Assembly (NCBI GenBank): GCA_026002815.1
Contig: BPGB01000002.1
Coordinates: forward strand, 147,226 to 211,225
Direction of reading: 5' to 3'
Origin: Candidatus Woesearchaeota archaeon
GTDB lineage: Archaea; Nanobdellota; Nanobdellia; Woesearchaeales; UBA9642
DNA: 64,000 nucleotides
Position 1 is the stretch's first letter. Every line of letters begins with the position of its first letter. A program made the position numbers and the translations under genes. Of this stretch, positions 32,349 through 39,786 are shown in pieces. The notes under the pieces are model-generated. The model had not been told where the DNA came from. It saw nothing but the letters and a program-made list of their open reading frames with translations, and ran no database searches.

Positions 32349-32518
32349 TTATAAAATTTTTAATATATTTTTAACTAAAAATATAAACGTAAGAAAAATC
32401 GCATCTTTATATTTTTCATCTTTAGGGAGATTATAAAAAGGAACTAAATCGGAGTGTGTTTTTTTTCAGGATCTCTTTTTTCTCCATATGTCCATCCCAT
32501 TTTAAAATAAGCTTCCAT
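32349..32518 (-). pseudogene. RyR-domain protein, frameshifted
   Basis: From ATG 32518 the frame reads MEAYFKMGWTYGEKRDPEKK. After an A8 run (T8 at 32459-32466 on the plus strand) the -1 frame continues THSDLVPFYNLPKDEKYKDA. Joined, about 56 residues match the RyR domain pattern (GWTYG---D--K-THPDLVPY--L---EK--D). The run can act as an A-AAA-AAA slippery site like that of dnaX, so programmed -1 frameshifting, a real mutation and a sequencing error are all possible. Only minus-strand gene found in the accessory block. Confidence 0.65.
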
Positions 32519-32572
32519 CCATAAATTATTAAATTAAATTTAAATTATTAAATTTTTAAAGAGAGGATTTAA

Positions 32573-32893
32573 ATGAAAAGAGAAGAATTTATCTGTAATG
32601 CTATGAAGGAGATGGCGGACTTCTTTTTAAAAAAAGAAAATTATCTTTTCTTTAATGATTGGAGATATACTATAGACTTTTTTAAAATTATGATTTTAAA
32701 ATTATATGAATATTATGATTCATATGCTTTAGTTATAAAAGATGATAGAGTTTTAAATACTTTAAAAGAAATGTTAGAAGATATTGATAAAATTTATTGT
32801 GCCGGTCATGGTTTATCAGATGAAATTTTAAAAAAATCTATTCGAGAGTTTTTTCGAAAGTTTTCCGAAGTGTTCCCAAATTTATGGGATTGA
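32573..32893 (+). CDS. Paralogous helical protein C2
   Basis: 106 aa, GAGAGGAT upstream. EEFICNAMKEMADFFLKKENYLFFNDW and IREFFRKFSEVFPNLWD clearly match the 27738 product. Function unknown. Confidence 0.7.
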   Translation: MKREEFICNAMKEMADFFLKKENYLFFNDWRYTIDFFKIMILKLYEYYDSYALVIKDDRVLNTLKEMLEDIDKIYCAGHGLSDEILKKSIREFFRKFSEVFPNLWD

Positions 32894-32903
32894 GAGGTGA
32901 ATT

Positions 32904-33200
32904 ATGAGCATGAATTTATATTGTAACAAACTTAATTTAGTTCAAACACCTACAAAAATTACCTATTTGATTATGACATTTGATGATGGTAAAATTTATT
33001 TTAAGGTTCGTGGTCAAAAGGCAAAAGGTGCTTTAGAAAGATATTGTCGTTGGTTAGAAACGCTTGTGCCAGAAGAAATTGCGGATAATGATTTAGTTCG
33101 TTATGAAAAAATGAAAGTATTAGTGGATATTAGAATTAAAGAGGTTGAAAAATTATTAAAAACAGAAAACCTTGAAGATATTGAAGTTTATATTTCGTAA
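32904..33200 (+). CDS. Small conserved phage-like protein
   Basis: 98 aa with GAGGTG upstream. MSMNLYCNKLNLVQTPTKIT opening resembles a small family in phages; the rest is a compact alpha/beta domain. No enzymatic motif. Confidence 0.6.
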   Translation: MSMNLYCNKLNLVQTPTKITYLIMTFDDGKIYFKVRGQKAKGALERYCRWLETLVPEEIADNDLVRYEKMKVLVDIRIKEVEKLLKTENLEDIEVYIS

Positions 33201-33252
33201 TATATTGACAGAATAATAATTATTGAATATAATATAATCATATATTATATAC

Positions 33253-33328
33253 TCCGTGGTAGCTCAACAGGCAGAGCAGGTGGCTGTTAACCACCGGGTT
33301 GGGGGTTCGAGTCCCTCCCACGGAGCCA
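33253..33328 (+). tRNA. tRNA-Asn (GTT)
   Basis: Acceptor TCCGTGG/CCACGGA, D stem GCTC/GAGC, anticodon loop CTGTTAA, T arm with TTCGAGT, encoded GCCA. Intact counterpart of the chimeric copy at 27640. Confidence 0.95.
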
Positions 33329-33346
33329 ATTTAAACGAGGTGAAAT

Positions 33347-33691
33347 ATGATTCAATATGCGTCTTGTAGAAGAATAGATAATATTATCATTTTTTATTTA
33401 TTGTTTTCAGCTAAACAAATTTCAATTGAATCTAATTTCATAAAAGAGAAAGTCCCAGGTTTACTTTTATCAGTCTATATGGATGATAAAATTCTAGAAA
33501 AATATGAAATAAATTTTCCCGATTTTGAGAATTATGAAATAATTGGATATAATATTCAACCATACCGATGTGATGTTATTTTAACACCAGTTGGGTTTGT
33601 TGATGATATAGATCAAATATCGTGTGATATAGAATCTGATAAAATTAATATTGATAATAAAATAAAATTTGCGGCTATTTGGTTGGCTTAA
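33347..33691 (+). CDS. Hypothetical protein
   Basis: 114 aa, GAGGTG upstream. Mixed alpha/beta with IIGYNIQPYRCDVILTPVGFV. Not recognised. Confidence 0.55.
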   Translation: MIQYASCRRIDNIIIFYLLFSAKQISIESNFIKEKVPGLLLSVYMDDKILEKYEINFPDFENYEIIGYNIQPYRCDVILTPVGFVDDIDQISCDIESDKINIDNKIKFAAIWLA

Positions 33692-33717
33692 ATAAATAAA
33701 GTTAAGAAGGTGATGTG

Positions 33718-34500
33718 ATGATTATCAATAGTAATTTTCATGATTATTATGACGTTGCAATGAAACATATTGTGGATAAGGATATTGTTTATCATCGAGT
33801 AAATAAAGGAAACGAAAAATGTTATAGTAAAAAAGAACCCCCAATGTATGGGGAGTATATTCAATTTCCTAGGGAAATTGAATTTAAAATTTTAGATAGA
33901 CATAATATGTATTATTCTAATTTTTTTCATTTCTTAATTGGATTTTGTGGAAATATTTATCCTTTGGTTTTAGTTAGAAAGACTATTCCTGGTCCTGATG
34001 TTTATGCTTACGATATCGATACCTTAGAAAAGGCTATAAATATAAAAGAAAATTCACCAAAATTTATTGAAGAGTTTTATAAAATCCCAAGATTTGCATA
34101 TAATTTAAAATATACAGATTATCAATTTTATCGGGATTTTTATTTTAATCCTAAAACATTTAATTTTTTAAAAAACTATTTTCAAATTTATAATACTCCT
34201 ATTTTTGTATTAGAATCTTTTCATCGTGATGATCAGCATTATCAGATTATTCATAATCAAATTAAATGCAAACTTTCTCTTCACCGTAGATTAGATGATT
34301 TTATGTTTTATACTGTAAAAGATACGTTTAGCGCATATCAGGAAATTTCTATGTATATTTCTGGTGTTTTGGGAAATAATACTATTCTTCAAGAAAATAT
34401 TCCTGATGAAATTATGAGAGATATGAAAGGTTTTAATGATTGGTCTTTTAAACGGGAATCTCCTGGACCTAGAAAAGAAAGAAGAAAAAAGAAAAAATAA
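33718..34500 (+). CDS. Phage protein of unknown function, basic C-terminus
   Basis: 260 aa, ATG at 33718 with AAGGTGAT upstream. SNFHDYYDVAMKHIVDK and the ending GFNDWSFKRESPGPRKERRKKKK belong to a protein type I associate with large phages; function unknown. The lysine/arginine tail suggests nucleic-acid contact. It lies 13 nt before tRNA-Thr. Confidence 0.7.
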   Translation: MIINSNFHDYYDVAMKHIVDKDIVYHRVNKGNEKCYSKKEPPMYGEYIQFPREIEFKILDRHNMYYSNFFHFLIGFCGNIYPLVLVRKTIPGPDVYAYDIDTLEKAINIKENSPKFIEEFYKIPRFAYNLKYTDYQFYRDFYFNPKTFNFLKNYFQIYNTPIFVLESFHRDDQHYQIIHNQIKCKLSLHRRLDDFMFYTVKDTFSAYQEISMYISGVLGNNTILQENIPDEIMRDMKGFNDWSFKRESPGPRKERRKKKK

Positions 34501-34513
34501 ATAAAATTAAAAA

Positions 34514-34589
34514 GCCACCGTAGCTCAATTGGCAGAGCATCCGACTTGTAATCGGAAGGTTGTGAGTTCAAGTCTCACCGGTGGCTCCA
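34514..34589 (+). tRNA. tRNA-Thr (TGT)
   Basis: Acceptor GCCACCG/CGGTGGC, D stem GCTC/GAGC, anticodon loop CTTGTAA, T arm GTGAG/CTCAC, encoded TCCA. Confidence 0.95.
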
Positions 34590-34691
34590 TCTACATTTAA
34601 AATCTATTAATAAATAGATCGACTGATATTCACACCATGCGATTTTAATTTTTTAACTCCCCTTTTAAATAAAAAGTTGTATATCTATATA

Positions 34692-34699
34692 TATAAATA
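34692..34699 (+). promoter_or_regulatory. T4-type late promoter 4
   Basis: Exact TATAAATA in CTATATATATAAATAAGTGG. The first structure in the transcript is a tRNA-Leu whose acceptor stem begins 18 nt downstream, taking the place that pseudoknots hold at the other late promoters. Confidence 0.75.
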
Positions 34700-34716
34700 A
34701 GTGGAAGGAAGAGATT

Positions 34717-34803
34717 GCCCGAGTGGCCGAACTGGCATAGGCGGCGGACTTAAAATCCGCTGGGAGAAATCCCATGTGGGTTCGAATCCCACCTCGGGCA
34801 CCA
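34717..34803 (+). tRNA. tRNA-Leu (TAA)
   Basis: Acceptor GCCCGAG/CTCGGGC, long variable arm (TGGGAGAAATCCCAT), anticodon loop CTTAAAA, T arm GTGGG/CCCAC, encoded ACCA. Confidence 0.95.
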
Positions 34804-35234
34804 AAATTAACTTGGGAAACGAACCTGGTTGGATGGAGACCTCATATGAGTGCCACCAGGGAATCCTCCGGTGCAGGGTTATGGCGCACTTTTCCCCACA
34901 CCGGAGAAGTACCAGTAAAGTGCAGGGCGGTCGCGGCCCCTGGGATTGAGAAATCAATCCCGCCGTTAAATGCCACCGGGGGTCGAAAGGCGTGGTCGAG
35001 CCAGAGCCCTCCCACCTTCTGGTGGGTAGTTCTCAAATCGATAAGTTACCGGGGCCTTCTAGCTACCGACTTCTCCACCGGTGGTTAGAATGGTAACCTG
35101 GTAGCGATTTTTACCGGGAAGCGATAGAAAGTGGCCCGCTATCGCTTCAATCCCATCGGCCTGGAGGAGACAAGTATAGCATGACTGGGCAGGGGCACAT
35201 GAAGTTAGCGTGAGTCTCCTACGCTAACTTTTTT
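34804..35234 (+). ncRNA. About 430-nt structured ncRNA with terminator
   Basis: GC-rich, no credible ORF with a start site, between tRNA-Leu and a terminator. Stems include ACCTGGT/ACCAGG, CTCCGGTG/CACCGGAG, GGATTGA-GAAA-TCAATCC, CCCACC/GGTGGG, GTTACC/GGTAAC and AGCGATAG/CTATCGCT. GCACTTT (34886-34892), inside the CTCCGGTG hairpin, pairs with AAAGTGC (34917-34923) outside it: a pseudoknot. AGGAGAC (35165-35171) matches the terminator loop GTCTCCT. I checked for RNase P, tmRNA and 6S hallmarks and found none. Probably co-transcribed with the tRNA. Confidence 0.7.
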
Positions 35235-35235
35235 T
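35204..35235 (+). terminator. Intrinsic terminator with paired loop
   Basis: GTTAGCGT/ACGCTAAC stem, then T7. The loop GTCTCCT is complementary to AGGAGAC 43 nt upstream, so the loop may be engaged in a pseudoknot. Confidence 0.9.
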
Positions 35236-35256
35236 ACTTTGTGGAGGATTTTAAAA

Positions 35257-35739
35257 GTGAATATAAAGGAAAAAATTTTACAGCTATATCCTGAATTTGA
35301 TACAGTTTATGGTCCATATATTAGAAAAGATCAAAGACAGCATTATATTTTATATAATAAAAAATTAAAAATGAAGAAAACTGTATCTTATTCTAAAATA
35401 CTTGTGGAAATTAATTTAGGAAGAAAATTAGTTTCGAATGAAACAGTAGATCATATTGATGGTAATGTATTAAATAATGATTTATCTAATTTACGGATTC
35501 TTGATAGAAAAGAACATATTAAAATAGATGTCAAACGAAGAAAACCTATTTATGCACAATGTATGATGTGTGGTAAAAAATTTGAAATCACAAGAAATCA
35601 ATTAAGAAAGGATAGAACAGGAGTCTTCTGTTCTCGACAATGTTCAGGAAAATATGGATCGCTTGTGCGATCTGGAAAAATAAAAAAGTTTAATATTGTG
35701 AAGTTTAATTGTGAGTATTATTCACATAAAGTGAGGTGA
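35257..35739 (+). CDS. HNH homing endonuclease, free-standing
   Basis: 160 aa, GTG start at 35257 after GGAGG at 35243. TVDHIDGNVLNNDLSNLRIL (about 67-86) is the HNH_3 catalytic core with N-H-N-type residues. A C-terminal zinc finger (CMMCGKKFEI...GVFCSRQCSG) probably binds DNA. Lies directly after the structured ncRNA and next to tRNAs, typical sites for such elements. May target a related phage's locus. Confidence 0.88.
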   Translation: MNIKEKILQLYPEFDTVYGPYIRKDQRQHYILYNKKLKMKKTVSYSKILVEINLGRKLVSNETVDHIDGNVLNNDLSNLRILDRKEHIKIDVKRRKPIYAQCMMCGKKFEITRNQLRKDRTGVFCSRQCSGKYGSLVRSGKIKKFNIVKFNCEYYSHKVR

Positions 35740-35742
35740 AAA

Positions 35743-35943
35743 ATGAAAAGCATCGCAATTGATTCGATGATCGCAGCTAGAATTGCCCGTAGGTGGTCAG
35801 ACTACGGGTATATCGATATTCCCGAAGTAATATTGCGCACTGGAGCGGTATTAATTCGGGATTATGAGGGTCAATGGTTCCTTTCGTCTTACACTGAGGA
35901 CGAAAGGGACATAATCCCGATCCTTCGGGATTCGGGATTGTAA
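35743..35943 (+). CDS. Small protein encoded by a hairpin-rich gene
   Basis: 66 aa, GTGAGGTG upstream. DSMIAARIARRWSDYGYIDI and AVLIRDYEGQWFLSSYTEDE suggest a small folded protein, function unknown. The coding strand contains GCCCGTAG/CTACGGGT, CCTTTCGTC/GACGAAAGG and AATCCCGA/TTCGGGATT hairpins, like the genes at 17048-19716 and 24718, and is GC-richer than its neighbours. Confidence 0.6.
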   Translation: MKSIAIDSMIAARIARRWSDYGYIDIPEVILRTGAVLIRDYEGQWFLSSYTEDERDIIPILRDSGL

Positions 35944-35952
35944 GTAATCAGT

Positions 35953-36029
35953 GGCCCCGTAGCTCAAGTGGTGAGAGCTACCGGCTCATAACCGGTTGGT
36001 TCCAGGTTCGAATCCTGGCGGGGCCACCA
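35953..36029 (+). tRNA. tRNA-Met (CAT)
   Basis: Acceptor GGCCCCG/CGGGGCC fully paired, anticodon loop CTCATAA, T arm CCAGG/CCTGG, encoded ACCA. A paired 1-72 position argues for an elongator; tRNA-Ile2 (lysidine) cannot be excluded. Confidence 0.93.
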
Positions 36030-36063
36030 TTTTTTTAAAGTTTTTTAAGTCGGGAGTAAAAAA

Positions 36064-36501
36064 ATGAACACTAGTTTTAACTTTTGGGTAAGTATAATTC
36101 TTTTAAATACTTTAAAAAGAAAAAATTGTGGGGATTATTCAGTTATTCCTATTTATCATTATTATGATAATGCAGAAAAAATAGGCTTAATTTCATATGA
36201 AAAATTTATTTTATTTTATAATGATGAAGATAAAAACAAAGATTTAAATTTAAGAAATAATTTTTTGAAAATTTTAGAAAAAGAACTCAAAAAAGTTGGT
36301 TTAGATTATTTTTGTCATGACGATACAATTAATATTTATTGGAAAGTAAATCCTGAAACTGATATAATTAAAAAAGAACCTAAATGCGAGTGTGGAAGTG
36401 ATAAAATTCTTATCAGTAAGACTACCATTTTAATGGGGAAGCTATTTCAATATTATAAATGCTTCGATTGTGGCAACAACCGAAGCAGAAAATTGGATTA
36501 A
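36064..36501 (+). CDS. Protein with C-terminal zinc ribbon
   Basis: 145 aa. The first 100 residues form an unassigned alpha/beta domain; CECGSDKILI (about 110) and YKCFDCGNN (about 133) make a TFIIS/transposase-like ribbon. CGGGAG upstream. Stop 6 nt before tRNA-Leu. Confidence 0.65.
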   Translation: MNTSFNFWVSIILLNTLKRKNCGDYSVIPIYHYYDNAEKIGLISYEKFILFYNDEDKNKDLNLRNNFLKILEKELKKVGLDYFCHDDTINIYWKVNPETDIIKKEPKCECGSDKILISKTTILMGKLFQYYKCFDCGNNRSRKLD

Positions 36502-36507
36502 GGGTGT

Positions 36508-36593
36508 GCCCGAGTGATGGAATGGCAGACATGCCGGACTCAAAATCCGGTGGGAATATTCCCGTGTGGGTTCGAATCCCACCTCGGGCACCA
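36508..36593 (+). tRNA. tRNA-Leu (CAA)
   Basis: Acceptor GCCCGAG/CTCGGGC as in the other tRNA-Leu, anticodon loop CTCAAAA, long variable arm, T arm GTGGG/CCCAC, encoded ACCA. Confidence 0.95.
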
Positions 36594-36612
36594 GTTAATA
36601 AATCGGTAAATT

Positions 36613-36656
36613 CAACTTGAGATAAATAAAAATTTATCTCAAGTTTTTTTATTTTT
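36613..36656 (+). terminator. Intrinsic terminator
   Basis: AACTTGAGATAAAT / ATTTATCTCAAGTT 14-bp stem, four-nt loop, then T7ATTTT. Closes the tRNA cluster. Confidence 0.92.
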
Positions 36657-36670
36657 TAGGAGGATTTTTT

Positions 36671-37138
36671 ATGATTTATATTGTCGATAAGGGTGATATA
36701 TTAAATTTTGATGTTGAAGCATTAGTAAATCCAGTAAATTGTATGGGAATTATGGGAAAAGGATTAGCTTTGCAATTTAAACGGTCTTATCCGGAAAACT
36801 TTAAAGCATATGTTGATTTTTGTAAAAAGGAAAATTTAAAACCTGGAAAATTGTTCGTTTATGAGACAATGCTTTTTTCAAATCCTAAATATATAATTAA
36901 TTTTCCTACAAAGATTCATTGGAAAGATTATTCAAAATTAGAATATATTGTATTAGGTTTAAAAGCATTAAGAAATGTAATTATTGAACTAGATATAAAG
37001 TCGATTGCTGTTCCAGCTTTGGGATGTGGTCTTGGTGGATTGGATTGGGAAAGTGTTTTATATTCTATAAAAGAAGAACTAAAAAATATCCCGTCTAGTG
37101 TTTTTGTTTTTTCTCCACAAAAGGGAATTGAAACATGA
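36671..37138 (+). CDS. Macro-domain protein, DarG-like
   Basis: 155 aa. A complete macro domain: VDKGDILNFDVEALVNPVNCMGIMGKGLALQFK (first 37 residues; ADP-ribose contacts at D9, N20/N23 and the G-rich loop) and VPALGCGLGGLDW near 114-126. It resembles the macro domain of DarG, which removes ADP-ribose from thymidine in DNA and neutralises the DarT toxin used in phage defence. No DarT is visible, so a counter-defence role is plausible. AGGAGG upstream; overlaps the next gene by 4 nt (ATGA). Confidence 0.85.
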   Translation: MIYIVDKGDILNFDVEALVNPVNCMGIMGKGLALQFKRSYPENFKAYVDFCKKENLKPGKLFVYETMLFSNPKYIINFPTKIHWKDYSKLEYIVLGLKALRNVIIELDIKSIAVPALGCGLGGLDWESVLYSIKEELKNIPSSVFVFSPQKGIET

Positions 37139-37491
37139 AAAATGAAATGGAACTTGATGGAAGATTAAAATTAGCTCAATTTTTATTAGATAAAAATGAA
37201 TTTTTTGGATATTGGTTTGATGTATTACGATTTTTTGAACTAATGATTGATCGATTTATTATTTATTTTAAATATCAATCACCCGATAAGGGGGATGATT
37301 TTTTTAGAAAATTAGAAAATATGAAGAAAATAATTTTTGATATTAAATGTTTATATAATACTAATTCTGAAATTCATGAAAATACTGGAATTATTGTATA
37401 TAAAAATGATGAAGTTACATTGAAAATAAAAGAAAAATTACAAAAATTATTTAATATATTTAGTGAAGTATTTCTCCATTTAAATGATTAA
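37135..37491 (+). CDS. Paralogous helical protein C3
   Basis: 118 aa, start overlapping the macro-domain stop. FFGYWFDVLRFFELMIDRF and LQKLFNIFSEVFLHLND give a distant match to the 27738 and 32573 products. Longer middle insert. Function unknown; coupled translation with the macro protein. Confidence 0.65.
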   Translation: MKNEMELDGRLKLAQFLLDKNEFFGYWFDVLRFFELMIDRFIIYFKYQSPDKGDDFFRKLENMKKIIFDIKCLYNTNSEIHENTGIIVYKNDEVTLKIKEKLQKLFNIFSEVFLHLND

Positions 37492-37501
37492 AGGAGAAAA
37501 G

Positions 37502-38404
37502 ATGTGTAAAAAATATAAATTAGAACCTGGAATGGAAATTCGAGATGTAAATTTACAAGGATTGGATTTAAAGGGAATCGATTTATCGAATGCAGTTTTA
37601 AATAATGTTAATTTAATGAGATCTGATTTATCAGAAGCAAATTTAGAAGGTGCTAAAATTATTAATTCGAATTTAAATGAAGTGAATTTATCAAAAGTAA
37701 AAGCAAATTATGTAAATTTTTATCAATCATCCTTAATTAAGGCACAATTTTGGGGGGCGTCCTTAGAATATAGTATTATGGATAATGTAAATGCATATTA
37801 TACTAATTTTGATAATACGAATATATCATATTCAAAATTTCGCTATAGTAATTTTATGTATTCTTCATTTTATAGAACAATAGGAAAAGAATGGGATGCT
37901 ATTAGAAATAATTTTGATAATGCCAGATTTAATTTTGCAGATTTAGAATCAACTATTTTCTTAAAATCTAATTTTAATGAAGCATCATTTTTCAATGTAA
38001 ATTTAGAAAAAGTTGATTTAAGTTATACGAATATTACATTAACTACATTTAGAAACTGTAATATGAAAAATACCGTACTTCCGTCCCCAGGTATGATTTT
38101 ATTAGCAAACTGGGGCGGATATGATTCAGATGATATTTCAATGTTAATGAAATTAGATGCATCAGCGCACCCCGAGCCAGAAAAATTTGATAAATGGGCA
38201 TTAGGAGAAGGTTGTCCTTATACAAATGTAAATTTTAATAGAGCAGCATTATTTTTAGAAAATAGAAATTATTGGAATTCAAAAAAAGATTTTCCTACAT
38301 TGTGGGAAGCAGTATATATTATCATGAAAAAATATTGTCCTAGTTGGAATTATTTACTCGAAAGAGATAAAAATGAAAGCCGAATTAACTCTACCAAAAT
38401 GTAA
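37502..38404 (+). CDS. Pentapeptide-repeat protein
   Basis: 300 aa, ATG at 37502 after AAAGGAG. About 40 A(D/N)LxX-type repeats from residue 15 to 200 (LQGLDLKGIDLSNAVLNNVN, LEGAKIINSNLNEVNLSKV) build a right-handed quadrilateral beta-helix. The last 90 residues are a separate helical tail ending KKYCPSWNYLLERD. Some such proteins mimic DNA and inhibit gyrase, but the role here is unknown. Overlaps the next gene by 32 nt. Confidence 0.85.
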   Translation: MCKKYKLEPGMEIRDVNLQGLDLKGIDLSNAVLNNVNLMRSDLSEANLEGAKIINSNLNEVNLSKVKANYVNFYQSSLIKAQFWGASLEYSIMDNVNAYYTNFDNTNISYSKFRYSNFMYSSFYRTIGKEWDAIRNNFDNARFNFADLESTIFLKSNFNEASFFNVNLEKVDLSYTNITLTTFRNCNMKNTVLPSPGMILLANWGGYDSDDISMLMKLDASAHPEPEKFDKWALGEGCPYTNVNFNRAALFLENRNYWNSKKDFPTLWEAVYIIMKKYCPSWNYLLERDKNESRINSTKM

Positions 38405-38870
38405 GATTTGCAATTTGTCTGCGGAAGATATTTTTGAATATTATGCATTAGCTCAAAGTAGTGATGTGTCTATCCGGACATATATAACATTATATGAAGA
38501 CACTTATGATTTTGATACTAATACATTTATTTGTATGCATTGTAATTCAGTTAAAATGAATCAAAAAATGGAATTACCGAAAATAGTTTATAACTTTGAT
38601 CATATTCAAACAATTAAAATATATGGAAAAACTTCTATTAGATATGATCTAGATGAAAATTCAGAACCAGAATATATCCTGGGTGTTTTACAAGGTACAC
38701 AAGCAGTAAAATCTATTATAGAAATATATGATTCAATTAAGAAATTAAGAGAAAAATGTATAGATACGAATTCAAATTTTTCTTCCATTGAAATTCTCAA
38801 TCAAGTATTGAAAATTATAAAAGATAAAATGATAAATATTGGTATTCTTATCAAAAGCGAAAAGTTATAG
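38373..38870 (+). CDS. Hypothetical protein with CxxC pairs
   Basis: 165 aa. CKICNLSAEDIFEYY at 10 and ICMHCNSVK near 53 may form one zinc site; the C-terminal part is helical. No strong SD; translation may be coupled to the pentapeptide gene. Not recognised. Confidence 0.6.
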   Translation: MKAELTLPKCKICNLSAEDIFEYYALAQSSDVSIRTYITLYEDTYDFDTNTFICMHCNSVKMNQKMELPKIVYNFDHIQTIKIYGKTSIRYDLDENSEPEYILGVLQGTQAVKSIIEIYDSIKKLREKCIDTNSNFSSIEILNQVLKIIKDKMINIGILIKSEKL

Positions 38871-38889
38871 ATTAAAAGGAAAGTATAAA

Positions 38890-39123
38890 ATGGAAACGAA
38901 TAATAATGATCTGTTTAAAATTCGTGATATGATAAATTCATATCGTAAGGAATTCGGTCCCAATTTTGAAATTAGTTTAGTTGAATTTACAGAAAAATTA
39001 ATTAATTCTCATTCATATTTAAGAAAATTGAATCATAAAAGGATTCAACATTATGTATCTTTACCTAAGTGGAAGAAATGGCTCATTGAAAAATTAAATT
39101 TATTTGAAGATGATGATAATTAA
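38890..39123 (+). CDS. Hypothetical helical protein
   Basis: 77 aa, ATG at 38890 after AAAAGGAAAG. Acidic end (FEDDDN) and basic centre (LNHKRIQHYVSLPKWKKWL), which could be a small DNA-binding fold. Not recognised. Confidence 0.55.
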   Translation: METNNNDLFKIRDMINSYRKEFGPNFEISLVEFTEKLINSHSYLRKLNHKRIQHYVSLPKWKKWLIEKLNLFEDDDN

Positions 39124-39238
39124 TTAAAATTATATAAGGTAGGTATTATATATTATTAATAAATTATGAAATATTATTAATGGTTTATATGGAGGGAGGA
39201 GGTAAACTATTAACCTTCTTTAAAAGGAGGGGAAGGAT

Positions 39239-39427
39239 ATGGAAATTAAATGTAAGTGTCCATATTGTGAAGTGATTTATTCCAAAAATGTAGATCGTTG
39301 GGCTGACCACCCGACACGTCTACATCGATTGTATTGCGAAAGATGTAAAAATATCATTAATAATGTCGGTTATACTGAATATAAATTACGTCTTGAAGAA
39401 CAACGAACAACGGTATTGATCTCATGA
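39239..39427 (+). CDS. Small zinc-ribbon protein
   Basis: 62 aa, GGGGAAGGAT upstream. CKCPYCEVIYSKN and HRLYCERCKNIINNV match the 16382 and 42795 proteins. Overlaps the next start by 4 nt (ATGA). Role unknown. Confidence 0.7.
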   Translation: MEIKCKCPYCEVIYSKNVDRWADHPTRLHRLYCERCKNIINNVGYTEYKLRLEEQRTTVLIS

Positions 39428-39774
39428 AAGAAACTATAGAATCAATTTTGAAAAATCAGAAATACGTTTATTTAGATGAAAAAGAAAATTATATAGAAGA
39501 TGAAATATTTTCATCATTTTCTAAAGATATGAAATATTTTTATAAAATTGATTATAATTATGATAAAGATCATATTGAATATAAAAAATATATTATTTCT
39601 GATAAATTGACACTTTTTAGATTAATGTGTTGTCTTCATGATTGGGATTATGATAAAAGTGATGATTATAATGAATATGTAAAAGGGCAGAGACAAAGAA
39701 AGAGAATAATGTCGTGTCTTGATATGTCTAAAAATAAAGAAGAATTATTAAAATATTTAAAATTGTATCTTTAA
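39424..39774 (+). CDS. Hypothetical protein
   Basis: 116 aa, translationally coupled to the previous gene. Charged, with YKIDYNYDKDHIEYKKYIIS and a helical end. Not recognised. Confidence 0.55.
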   Translation: MKETIESILKNQKYVYLDEKENYIEDEIFSSFSKDMKYFYKIDYNYDKDHIEYKKYIISDKLTLFRLMCCLHDWDYDKSDDYNEYVKGQRQRKRIMSCLDMSKNKEELLKYLKLYL

Positions 39775-39786
39775 AAGGAGAAAAAG

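Noticed and set aside
34701..35088. ORFs across the tRNA-Leu and 430-nt RNA
   Set aside because: They read through a tRNA and stems, lack start signals and look like shadows of structured RNA.
34804..35234. RNase P RNA, tmRNA or 6S RNA
   Set aside because: The conserved cores I know (P4 of RNase P, the tRNA-like ends and tag ORF of tmRNA, the long 6S bubble) are not present.
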